36,398 bases of DNA from Acidobacteriota bacterium (GTDB lineage: Bacteria > Acidobacteriota > Blastocatellia > Pyrinomonadales > Pyrinomonadaceae). This document shows positions 16,291-23,896 of the stretch, one piece after another. The stretch lies in contig JAFAVK010000013.1 of the NCBI GenBank assembly GCA_019242475.1, positions 1-36,398 on the forward strand, in the 5' to 3' direction. Made by a program: the position numbers and the translations under genes. The notes below the pieces were generated by a model. The model was not told the DNA's origin and made no database searches. It saw only the letters and a list, made by a program, of their open reading frames with translations. Numbering within the stretch: position 1 is the first letter of the stretch; each line of letters begins with the position of its first letter.

Positions 16291-18306
16291 ATGATCTGCC
16301 CGTATTGTGTGGAAGAGATACCGCCCGATTCGCAACAGCACCTCGGGTGTAGCGTAAATCATGTCGGCAGGTTCTCCCAGTTCTACATCGACTTCCACAG
16401 CGGCGAAGGGCGCCGCGAGCCCATCGTCCTCAGCGTCGTCGGGTTCATCGGCCACGGCAAGACGGTCTTCCTGTGCGCGCTCTTCGACTACCTGGATAAA
16501 CAACTTACGAAGATGTGGCGGGAGAGAAACTTCTTCAACCACGTGCTCGATCAGGAGTCACTGAGCAGGCTCAACGACAACCGCCGCATGCTCCGTGAGG
16601 GCAAGCTGCCGCCACCGACCGTCGGTCAGGGCGTCTTCCCGCGGCCCGGCATCTTCCGGCTCACCAACATGCCCTGCTCGGCGGGCGGCAACGGGCTGCC
16701 GCCGCTGGTGGACACGACCATCCTGATCTACGACCCGCCCGGCGAGGCGTTCTTGACCGAGGACAGTATCGTCAAGATAGCCGGCTTCGTGAAGCGCAGC
16801 AGTTGCGTGCTCTTTCTGATCGACGTGACCGCGCTCGGCGAGTCCATCGCCGAGGAGATGGCGCTGCTGCTCGATACCTACGTGCTCGGCATGCGGCGCA
16901 TGGGGATCGAGAAGGGATCGCAGCATCTCATCGTGGTCTACACGAAGTCGGACGAGATGAAGGTCTCCGTGCCCGAGTTCGCGGGTTTCCTGGAGCAGGA
17001 GCCGGGCCTGCGGGATTACCTTGACGAGGAGCGGCCGGCGACCCTCGCCGACCCGCGCGCGCACCTTAAACAACTTGAGGACGTCTCGCGCCTGCTCGAA
17101 AACTTCACCTGGTCGGAACTGAATGCCGGGAGATTCATCAACGTCGCCAAGGATTGGTTCGCGAGCGTCAGCTACACGGCCGTTTCGAGCCTCGGCGCCG
17201 CGCCCGAGTTTGTCAGGGGAGGCAACGGCGCAAAGGGGGAGACGGGGAACGGTGAGAACGAGCCCCTCGGCCTCAGCGGCGGCGGGAGCCGGGGGGGGAA
17301 GCGGCTCATGGTTAGGATGTCGCCGCGGGGCGTGGCCGACCCGCTGCTCCACGTCTTGGCAAAGTCACTCAAGGAGCCGCCGCCCCCGCCTCCTCCACCC
17401 CCGCCGCCTCCTCCGCCCGAGCCTACGTGGTGGGAGAGGTTAATGAACGAGTCGCCGCCGTGGGCTCTCCCGGCGTTGATCCTCGGCGGAGGCGTTCTGC
17501 TCCTCGCCATCATATTTATTCTGTTCGTGTGGGCATCGACTGATACCGCCGAGAACCAGAACGTCCCGGTGAACAAGCCGGCCAACACGAGGACGCCCGC
17601 CAATGTGAACGCGCCCGCCCAGCGCGCCACGCCGAAGGGCATGGTCTACGTGCCCGGCGGTGAGTTCCAGATGGGCAGCGCGGGCGGCGACGTGTTCGAG
17701 CGCCCGCCACATCAGGTGTCGGTCAAGCCGTTCTTTATCGACATCTACGAGGTGACTTGCGCCGACTACGCGCTCTTCGTCGAGCAGACGGGGCACTCGC
17801 CGCCGCCGGGCTGGGCCGGCGCGTCGCCCCCCGCGGGTACCGCCCGCCGGCCCGTCACGAACGTCTCCTGGGACGACGCGGTCTCGTACGCGGAATGGGC
17901 CGGCAAGCGGCTCCCGACCGAAGCGGAATGGGAGTTCGCGGCGAAGGGGACGGATGGTCGTTCGTACCCCTGGGGCACGGAGTGGCAGGCGGGCATGGCT
18001 AACGCGGGGGATTCAGGCGAAGGCGGGTTGGCGGACGTGGGCTCGTTCAAAGGCGTGTCGCCCTTCGGGGCTTACGACATGATCGGCAACGCCTGGGAGT
18101 GGACGGCGAGCCCGTTCGCCGCCTACCCCGGCGCTACCCTGACAACTACGAAGCCCACGAAGGACGTCGATTACCGCGTCATACGCGGCGGCTCCTGGAG
18201 CACGCCGAAGGGGAGTGCGACGGCCACCTACCGCGGCTACCTACCGCGCGACAGCACAGAGACCGACAAGACGGGGTTCCGCTGCGCGCAAGACGCGGCG
18301 CAGTGA
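16291..18306 (+). CDS. Zinc-ribbon P-loop GTPase with membrane helix and C-terminal FGE-like domain
   Basis: A protein of 671 residues; GAGGAG 6-7 bases upstream supports the ATG at 16291. Order: (1) a small zinc-binding motif, Cys3-x2-Cys6, Cys20, His24; (2) a GTPase domain with P-loop GFIGHGKT (51-58), DPPG (148-151) as the G3 motif, and TKSD (218-221) as an NKxD-like guanine-specificity motif; (3) a low-complexity linker with about 14 prolines (~362-376); (4) one membrane helix (~391-416); (5) an FGE/SUMF1-like domain (~450-671) opening with MVYVPGGEFQMGS and containing RLPTEAEWEFAAKG, GNAWEWT and GFRCA. The Cys-x4-Cys copper site of true formylglycine-generating enzyme is replaced by GGSWSTPKGS, so it is probably a recognition module. 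The positive-inside expectation puts the GTPase in the cytosol and the FGE domain outside. It resembles the GTPases that accompany GAP1 proteins, perhaps of the 'DO-GTPase' type. Confidence 0.9.
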   Translation: MICPYCVEEIPPDSQQHLGCSVNHVGRFSQFYIDFHSGEGRREPIVLSVVGFIGHGKTVFLCALFDYLDKQLTKMWRERNFFNHVLDQESLSRLNDNRRMLREGKLPPPTVGQGVFPRPGIFRLTNMPCSAGGNGLPPLVDTTILIYDPPGEAFLTEDSIVKIAGFVKRSSCVLFLIDVTALGESIAEEMALLLDTYVLGMRRMGIEKGSQHLIVVYTKSDEMKVSVPEFAGFLEQEPGLRDYLDEERPATLADPRAHLKQLEDVSRLLENFTWSELNAGRFINVAKDWFASVSYTAVSSLGAAPEFVRGGNGAKGETGNGENEPLGLSGGGSRGGKRLMVRMSPRGVADPLLHVLAKSLKEPPPPPPPPPPPPPPEPTWWERLMNESPPWALPALILGGGVLLLAIIFILFVWASTDTAENQNVPVNKPANTRTPANVNAPAQRATPKGMVYVPGGEFQMGSAGGDVFERPPHQVSVKPFFIDIYEVTCADYALFVEQTGHSPPPGWAGASPPAGTARRPVTNVSWDDAVSYAEWAGKRLPTEAEWEFAAKGTDGRSYPWGTEWQAGMANAGDSGEGGLADVGSFKGVSPFGAYDMIGNAWEWTASPFAAYPGATLTTTKPTKDVDYRVIRGGSWSTPKGSATATYRGYLPRDSTETDKTGFRCAQDAAQ

Positions 18307-18404
18307 AGCCCCGGCGCAGAGCGATTCATGCCGCCGCGCCCCGCTCTCAACAAGACGCGCCGGAAAGCACCGCGGCGCGCGAAGACTCACGGAGGAAGTG
18401 CAAC

Positions 18405-20978
18405 ATGACCAGCCTGAGACCGAGCCTGATGAAAGTCGCCCTCGCAGTCCTTGCCGTCTCTTCTTGCCTCATCGCCAACGCCTCCGCGCAGAAGCGTCAG
18501 GCGCTGGTTATCATGCGCGCGGGCGGCGGTGGGGCCTCGGTCGCGCAGTGCGACGGCGCGGCCGAGATCAACTATCAGCTCATCGCGGAGCCGAAACTCA
18601 ACAGTAAAGAAGAAGTCCGCATGGCGGGCGCGCTGGGCGGCGCGGGGGCCTCTACCTCCGTCTCGCGCAAGGCGTATGAGGAGACGCATAAGACAAAGAT
18701 GCGTGACCTCTTCCAGCTCAAGTGGGGTGCGGACGGCGGCGTTCTCTACGCCGTCTCGCTCGAAGGGCAGACGCCCGTCGCGGTCATCCCCGACGACACC
18801 AAGCCGCAGAAGGACGCCGACCAGCCGCTCTCCTCATTCTACTCGGTGATGCTCACGGGCGAGGCGCGCGAGGGTAAGTCGAAGCGGCAGGTCAGCGTCC
18901 CGCTGCGCGACGTGCTCAAAATCTACTTCGTGCCGGAGGGTGCGCCCGTGGGCGACACGCTCTTCAAGCACGCCGCCGAGGAGAAGAGCGTCGTGCTGTG
19001 GGAGGCGTACCTCCGCAAGACGAACAACTACCGCCAGGGCGAGGCCAACAACTACATGCGCGACGCGCTCGTCACCTGCGCGCGCGCCGACCTCGACTCC
19101 TTCCGGGGGGGCGACTACGGCTCGCTCGATAAGGCGCGGCTGCGCGCCGAGCGCGCACAGTCGGTGCGCGGCGACGCACTCACGCAGCAACTCGTCGCCG
19201 ACATCACGCAGGCGCAGCAGAAGGTTGACGCCGCCCGCTCGCAGGCGGACGCCCTCATCCGCGCCAGCAAGTTCGACGAGGCCATCGACGCCGCCGAGCA
19301 GATCAAAATTTACCTTTCCACCTGGCCGGCGCTGAAAGAGATGTACGGCGTCGCGCTGCAACGCAGCCACGAGCAGCACCTCAGCAGCGGCGAGACGGCG
19401 CTCGACGCGGGCCAGCTCGACAAGGCTTTGTCCGAATGCACGCTCGCGTGGAAGCGCGTTGACTCGGCTGACGCGCGCGGCTGCACCTGCAAGTCGCGCG
19501 ACCGCGTGGCGCTGCGCGACCAGAAGAACCTCCGGCTCCAGCGCCGGCCGAAGGACGCGAAGGAGTTGCTCGACGCGCGCGTCGCCGACGGCGAGTGCCC
19601 GCGCGACGGCGAGGTCGCCAAAGAGCTTGAGGGCGCGAAGTGCGAGTACGCGCAGCAGCTTCTCGCCGAGTCGCGCCGCCTCGTCGGCGCGGGCGGCGGG
19701 GCCACGGTCGCCTTTGTGCCGGCCTCGGCCCCCGCGCCGCAGCGGCAGGGTAGGCGCCGCGGGGGGCGCACTCCGGCTCAGCCCGCAGCGCCGCCGAAGC
19801 CGACTTTCGCCGGGGTGAAGGCGATCAACGCCCAGAACAAGAAGGACTTCCGCGAGGCGAGGGAGAAGTTGGTGCTCGCGAGCGAGCTCTGCCAGGACGA
19901 CGGCGTCCGTGCGCTCCTCTCGAACGTCAACCGGAGCCTCTCGGGCTATTGCATGGCCGAGGCGCAGAAGGCCGTCCAGCGCGGCGACGCGGGCACGGCC
20001 TACGTCTACCTGACGACGGCGCAAGGGTACACGCCCGACGACCAGAACGTCACGGGCTTGCTCTCCAGCGCGCGCGAGGAGTTCGGCGAGCGCACGCGGG
20101 TCAACGTGGGCGTCGCCTTCAGCGAGCGCGGCGGCGGCGGCGAACAGATTGTCAGCGAAGTCGCCACCGAGGTCGAGTCGGCGGCCGCGCGCGCCGGCCT
20201 GGCACAGCCCGTCATCCTCGACCGCCGCCAGGCCGCGCAGTACCTGCAAGCCATCCAGGCTGGGCGCGCCCCGGGCGGCCCGACCGTCATCTTCTACGGC
20301 GACCTCTTGAGCGCGAACGCGCAGCGCAGCGAAGACCCCCGCCAGATGCGCGGCTCCTTCCAGCGCGAGAACCCTTACTGGAAGGAGGCCGACCGCATCC
20401 ACGACGCGCGCAACGAAGTCCTGAAGCGCTGCCGCAAGCAGCCCGGCGCGGACTGCTCGGGGCTGGAAGCCGATGTGGCGCAGCTCAAGGCGAACCGCGA
20501 CAGGTACGAGCGCTACGTCACCGAGTACTACACCTACACCGAGAACCACATCCGCGTGACCGGCGACCTGCGGCTCTCTTTCCGCTCCATCGACAGCGTC
20601 TCGCGTAGCACGCGCGACGCCGACATGCTTGAGGCCGCCGTCAGCCGCGAGTGCGTGGCGCGAGACGGCGTCAGGCAGGAGGACTACAGCATACGCAACC
20701 AGCGTTGCGACGAACTCGGTGACGCGGGCCTCTACATGCGGCAGATGATCGAACAGGTGAAGGGCGGGGCGCAGCAGCGCGCCCTCTCTCAACTCAGCCA
20801 ACTACCCTTGAGCTATTACGCGCGCGCGCGCACCTCCGCCAACCGGCAGCAGGCCGTCGAGGACTACCTGCGCTTCATCTTCCTCACGCGCGACAAGGGG
20901 AGCGCCGAGGTGCAGGAGGCGCAGCGCACACTCGTCGCGTACGACCCGGAGTTGAAGACGGACGGCGTGATGCGCTGA
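18405..20978 (+). CDS. Large secreted TPR/coiled-coil protein, possible lipoprotein
   Basis: A protein of 857 residues; GGAGG at 18391-18395 supports the ATG at 18405. The N-terminus (MTSLRPSLMKVALAVLAVSS, then CLIANASAQ) is a Sec signal. It could be cut by signal peptidase I after ANASA, or processed as a lipoprotein at Cys21, where VSSC fits a lipobox. Residues ~60-190 are beta-rich. From ~190 to ~460 helical repeats resemble TPR or coiled coil (YLRKTNNYRQGEANNYMRDA, SKFDEAIDAAEQIKIYLSTW). A basic Pro/Arg patch precedes more TPR-like helices. Residues ~570-860 contain a mixed alpha/beta part (RVNVGVAFSERGGGGEQIVS, then VILDRRQAAQYLQA, GGPTVIFYGDLLS), faintly like CsgG/TolB-N folds. I do not recognise a named family. 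It sits 98 bases after the GTPase gene and is probably the periplasmic arm of the system, perhaps touching the FGE domain. Confidence 0.85.
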   Translation: MTSLRPSLMKVALAVLAVSSCLIANASAQKRQALVIMRAGGGGASVAQCDGAAEINYQLIAEPKLNSKEEVRMAGALGGAGASTSVSRKAYEETHKTKMRDLFQLKWGADGGVLYAVSLEGQTPVAVIPDDTKPQKDADQPLSSFYSVMLTGEAREGKSKRQVSVPLRDVLKIYFVPEGAPVGDTLFKHAAEEKSVVLWEAYLRKTNNYRQGEANNYMRDALVTCARADLDSFRGGDYGSLDKARLRAERAQSVRGDALTQQLVADITQAQQKVDAARSQADALIRASKFDEAIDAAEQIKIYLSTWPALKEMYGVALQRSHEQHLSSGETALDAGQLDKALSECTLAWKRVDSADARGCTCKSRDRVALRDQKNLRLQRRPKDAKELLDARVADGECPRDGEVAKELEGAKCEYAQQLLAESRRLVGAGGGATVAFVPASAPAPQRQGRRRGGRTPAQPAAPPKPTFAGVKAINAQNKKDFREAREKLVLASELCQDDGVRALLSNVNRSLSGYCMAEAQKAVQRGDAGTAYVYLTTAQGYTPDDQNVTGLLSSAREEFGERTRVNVGVAFSERGGGGEQIVSEVATEVESAAARAGLAQPVILDRRQAAQYLQAIQAGRAPGGPTVIFYGDLLSANAQRSEDPRQMRGSFQRENPYWKEADRIHDARNEVLKRCRKQPGADCSGLEADVAQLKANRDRYERYVTEYYTYTENHIRVTGDLRLSFRSIDSVSRSTRDADMLEAAVSRECVARDGVRQEDYSIRNQRCDELGDAGLYMRQMIEQVKGGAQQRALSQLSQLPLSYYARARTSANRQQAVEDYLRFIFLTRDKGSAEVQEAQRTLVAYDPELKTDGVMR

Positions 20979-21009
20979 AGGCGCGCCGCGCGCCGCAGGG
21001 AGAGTGTTA

Positions 21010-22644
21010 ATGAGAGCGACTGTCATCCGCGCGCTGCTGATCTTCGCCTTCGCCTGCGCGTGCGCCGCCGCGCCGCGCGCGCGGCAGAAAGACTGCGGCA
21101 GGCCGGAGTGTGCCCCGACCCCAACGCCGAGGCCTACCCCGAGGCCACCCCGAACGCCGACGGGGCCGAGGACGACCGCGCCCGCGCCGTGCGACGAGCC
21201 AGCGCATGTGCTCGTCAAGTGCGGGCTGCCGGGCTGCTCCGTGACCGTTGACGGGAAGCCGCACGGGCTGACGAACGACAGCGGCGAACTGCTCGTCGAG
21301 GGTGTGCCGCCGGGCACGCGCACGGTCGCCATCAGCAAGCCGGGCTACGAGGGCGACAGCCGCTCATATAAGCTCGGCTGCGGCGCGAGCGAGACGGCGA
21401 GCCTGAGTCTTAAGATACGCCCGGTCAAGCTGCGCGTCCGCACGAGCCCGCCTGAGGCCGAAGTCTTCGTTGGTGACCCGCCCACCCCGGTCGGCCGGAG
21501 CGACGCGCAGGGCCTCTTCGAGTACGTCGCCAACACGCCGCGCCTGCTCGTCACGGCGCGCAAGGCCGGGCACCTCGACGACAACCGCCGCGTCAACGTC
21601 AACCCCGGTGCCGCGCAGCAGGAGGTCGTCCTGAACTTGAAGGCCATCCCTGCACAACTCTCGCTCACGGCGAACGTCCCCGGCGCGAGCGCGCGCGTGG
21701 ACGGCGGCCAGCCACGCCCGCTCACCGCCGAGCCGCTCGCGCTCGCGCCCGGCGCACACCGCGTCCAGGTGGATGCGCTCGGCTACGCCCTGGCGGCGCT
21801 GGAGTTGACGGTCGCCCCAGGCGAGACGCCGAAGCGCTCGGTTGTACTCGAACGCCTGCCCGTCGCGGAGTTGACGGCGCGCGCCGAGGCGGCTTTCCGT
21901 ACCAACGCCTACGAAGACGTGCTCAAGCTCTGCGGCTACGTCTATGAGGCGGAGCCGGCCGCGCCGGCCGCGCATCGACTCGAAGGGATGGTTCACCTCG
22001 CGCGGCAGGACTACGCACGAGCGGAGCAGCACCTCGTAGCTGCGCTCGCCGGCGGCGAGACAATCGAACTTCACGTCCGCCGCCACTCCCGCGAGAGCTT
22101 CGACCTGCTGAAGGGGCACGACGCTTGCGAGGGCTTCCTTTACCTGAGTAAGGATGTGGTTGAGTATCGCGGCAGGCAGGTCGTGGGCGAGAATTTCAAA
22201 GTCCCGCACGCGCAGGTGCAGGTCGTCGGGGTACAATTGAAAAAGAATGTCGCCGCCTACTTGGGGACAAAAATCTCTGATGCCCGCGGCAAGAGGCAAG
22301 ACTATAACTTTTACAGCTTCGATAAGGAGCTAACGGCGGCCGGGCGCCCATACCTGGAAATGATTCAGCGGCTCCTGCGCCCGACCTCTCATCTGGATAT
22401 CATCTCGCCTCGCATCCCGCACCAATCTCCAGCAACCCCGGCGGCCGTCGAACTCCCGCCGGCGCCTGTCGAGAGAACCCCGGCACTTGCGGCAATCCCC
22501 CCGGCACCTGTAGGGGAGAGATTTCCACCTGTCGAGACGACTCCGGCAGGTGTAGAGCTGACCCCGGCGCCTGTAGAGTTCATCCAGACAAGTGTAGAGA
22601 TGGCTCCGACAACTGTAGGATTTATACAAACGCGTGCAGCATAA
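21010..22644 (+). CDS. Secreted PEGA-domain protein with TPR and PH-like region; frameshifted C-terminus
   Basis: A protein of 544 residues as read, from the ATG at 21010 (GGGAG about 7 bases upstream). A Sec signal (MRATVIRALLIFAFACACA) is followed by a Pro/Thr linker. Three PEGA-like beta modules follow: about 65-135 (VTVDGKPHGLTNDSGELLVE, GVPPGTRTVAISKPGY), 139-210 and 215-280 (VDGG, LAPGAHRVQVDALGY). PEGA domains bind surface or wall components. A TPR-like pair of helices covers ~288-350. Residues ~371-455 look like a PH/GRAM-like fold (ACEGFLYLSKDVVEYRG, KVPHAQVQVVGVQLK). From ~474 the chain consists of 7-residue PA-P-VE repeats encoded by a 21-bp DNA repeat. The TAA at 22642-22644 falls inside that repeat. 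The repeat then continues in a second frame, and a TPR-like tail follows in a third, so the native protein was probably ~120 residues longer. Its start lies 31 bases after the previous stop. Confidence 0.85.
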   Translation: MRATVIRALLIFAFACACAAAPRARQKDCGRPECAPTPTPRPTPRPPRTPTGPRTTAPAPCDEPAHVLVKCGLPGCSVTVDGKPHGLTNDSGELLVEGVPPGTRTVAISKPGYEGDSRSYKLGCGASETASLSLKIRPVKLRVRTSPPEAEVFVGDPPTPVGRSDAQGLFEYVANTPRLLVTARKAGHLDDNRRVNVNPGAAQQEVVLNLKAIPAQLSLTANVPGASARVDGGQPRPLTAEPLALAPGAHRVQVDALGYALAALELTVAPGETPKRSVVLERLPVAELTARAEAAFRTNAYEDVLKLCGYVYEAEPAAPAAHRLEGMVHLARQDYARAEQHLVAALAGGETIELHVRRHSRESFDLLKGHDACEGFLYLSKDVVEYRGRQVVGENFKVPHAQVQVVGVQLKKNVAAYLGTKISDARGKRQDYNFYSFDKELTAAGRPYLEMIQRLLRPTSHLDIISPRIPHQSPATPAAVELPPAPVERTPALAAIPPAPVGERFPPVETTPAGVELTPAPVEFIQTSVEMAPTTVGFIQTRAA

Positions 22645-22793
22645 ATAAAATTTATGCAGAGTGTACGCCGGCGGACGTAGAGACGGCCCCGGCAGGTGTG
22701 GAGATTGTTCCGGCGGCTGTAGAGATGACTTCGGCGGCTGTGGAGTCTATCCCGACGGCCGCAAAATACAGCCCCCCGATGCAAAAACGGCCC
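22438..22793 (+). repeat. Degenerate 21-bp tandem repeat crossing a stop codon
   Basis: About 17 units with a 21-base period and core CCGGC(G/A)CCTGTAGAG plus six variable bases. Unit starts I can place: 22438, 22459, 22480, 22501, 22522, 22543, 22564, 22585, 22606, 22627, 22648, then 22668 and every 21 bases to 22773. The unit at 22648-22667 is only 20 bases long, which moves the coding phase by one. Each unit encodes a PAPVExx-type heptad. The array begins in the PEGA gene and runs about 150 bases past its stop. Confidence 0.75.
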
Positions 22794-22996
22794 CCACAGC
22801 GCGTAAAGGCTCGGCCCTCGCGCTCGAAATAGACCCCGACAACGCATGCGCGTGGTACAACAAGGGCGACGAACTCGGGCACCTCAGTCGCTTCGTCGAG
22901 GCCAAAGCTTGCTTCGAGAACGCGCTGGGCCTGTGGCAGGCGAAGGGGATGATCATGAAGTGCGAGCACGTCCTTGAGAAGGAGTGGTACGGCTGA
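22645..22996 (+). pseudogene. Displaced C-terminal part of the PEGA gene: repeat tail plus one TPR unit
   Basis: After the TAA of the PEGA gene the heptad repeat goes on in another frame (PADVETA, PAGVEIV, PAAVEMT from 22668). From about 22780 a third frame encodes a clear TPR-like helix pair (ALEIDPDNACAWYNKGDEL, then FVEAKACFENALGLWQ), ending with TGA at 22994-22996. One base lost in the 20-base repeat unit and one lost near the C6 run at 22772-22777 would join all three parts into a single frame, and I find no stop in the joined path. This looks like a gene broken by two one-base deletions, by sequencing error, or by slippage-type phase variation. Alternatively, a short separate gene could start at GTG 22661, but its first half would be the repeat read out of frame. 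Confidence 0.6.
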
Positions 22997-23013
22997 GCAT
23001 AGTCGGAGAATCA

Positions 23014-23811
23014 ATGGGAGAGCTACAGACGCAGATCGGGTGCTGGCAGCGCGGGGAGGTGTCGGGCGAGCGATTGCAGCGCGCCTTCGTCGCGCACGAG
23101 GACTGGCTCTTCTTCGTCGCGGAGGGCGGGGTCGAGAAGTGGCGGCGCGAGGGCGGCCCGCCCGACTACGTTTTACGGACAGACGCGGACGGCAACAAGA
23201 GTCTGTACATCTTCTCCGACGCCGAGGCGATCAAGACCTACGTCAAAGAGTCCGGCGTCACGGAGTGGCGGTGCGAAGTGGTGACGGCGGCGGGCGCTGA
23301 CATCTTCGTCTCCCTGCCCGGCGACCTGACGGAGGTCACGGTCAACCCCGCGACGCCGCACGCGGTCAGCTACCGCGGCGAAGAACTCAAGGCCCTGCGC
23401 GAGGTCGCCGAGGCCGACTACGTGGAGCGGGAACTGAGGTCACTGTCGGACGGCTCGGTCGGGGACGAAGACGGGCTGAGGCGCATCGTGTCGGACTTCA
23501 GGCGCTACGAGAATTTCCACCTCGTCTCTTACCTCGGGGGCGATGGCCGGTGGACGTACCCGAGGTACGCGGCCGGGGACGGCTCGAACTGGGTGGTCGC
23601 CTTCACCGCGCTCGACAACGCGAACCTGTACCTGAAGGCTTGCGCCGCCGAACTGCCGGGCCGTTACCGCGTCGGGCGGCTCGGCGGAGAAGGGCTCGCC
23701 CGGATTGCCCTGGCGCTCGACGGCCCCGGCGTCCTCTTCAACTGGGAGGGCTACGTCAAGCCACTGATGCTGAACTCGCAGTTCCTGCAACTGGTCTGCG
23801 ACGCGCAGTAG
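23014..23811 (+). CDS. SseB-like protein, two tandem domains
   Basis: A protein of 265 residues; GGAG at 23004-23007 supports the ATG at 23014, and a GTG at 22984 lacks such a site. The N-terminal half fits the SseB N-terminal domain: RLQRAFVAHEDWLFFVA, then DGNKSLYIFSDAEAIKTYV and VNPATPHAVSYRGEEL (the family usually shows 'iNP.......l.....i..L'). The second half seems to repeat the theme more weakly (WVVAFTALDNANLYL, GVLFNWEGY). No catalytic residues, signal or membrane helix are visible. SseB-like domains appear in type III/VII secretion contexts and in polymorphic-toxin and conflict loci, usually without a known activity. As the last plus-strand gene before a convergent cluster it closes the run and may be a partner, an immunity protein or an unrelated passenger. 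Confidence 0.75.
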   Translation: MGELQTQIGCWQRGEVSGERLQRAFVAHEDWLFFVAEGGVEKWRREGGPPDYVLRTDADGNKSLYIFSDAEAIKTYVKESGVTEWRCEVVTAAGADIFVSLPGDLTEVTVNPATPHAVSYRGEELKALREVAEADYVERELRSLSDGSVGDEDGLRRIVSDFRRYENFHLVSYLGGDGRWTYPRYAAGDGSNWVVAFTALDNANLYLKACAAELPGRYRVGRLGGEGLARIALALDGPGVLFNWEGYVKPLMLNSQFLQLVCDAQ

Positions 23812-23896
23812 GCCCGCCGTCGGGGCCGCGTACAAGGCGAAGCTTAAGCCGGAGGTCATCCGTTCGGCCGGGCTCGCGGGCGGAGTTCAACCCCGC

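Noticed and set aside
18834..20801. Very long minus-strand open frame (about 655 codons) opposite the TPR/coiled-coil gene
   Set aside because: It is the antisense shadow of a clear secreted-protein gene. Its composition (Leu/Ala/Arg/Val with no motif) is what GC-rich DNA gives on the opposite strand.
22438..22793. CRISPR array
   Set aside because: The period is 21 bases with no separate spacers, units are degenerate, and the repeat encodes heptads in frame with the PEGA gene; no cas gene is nearby.
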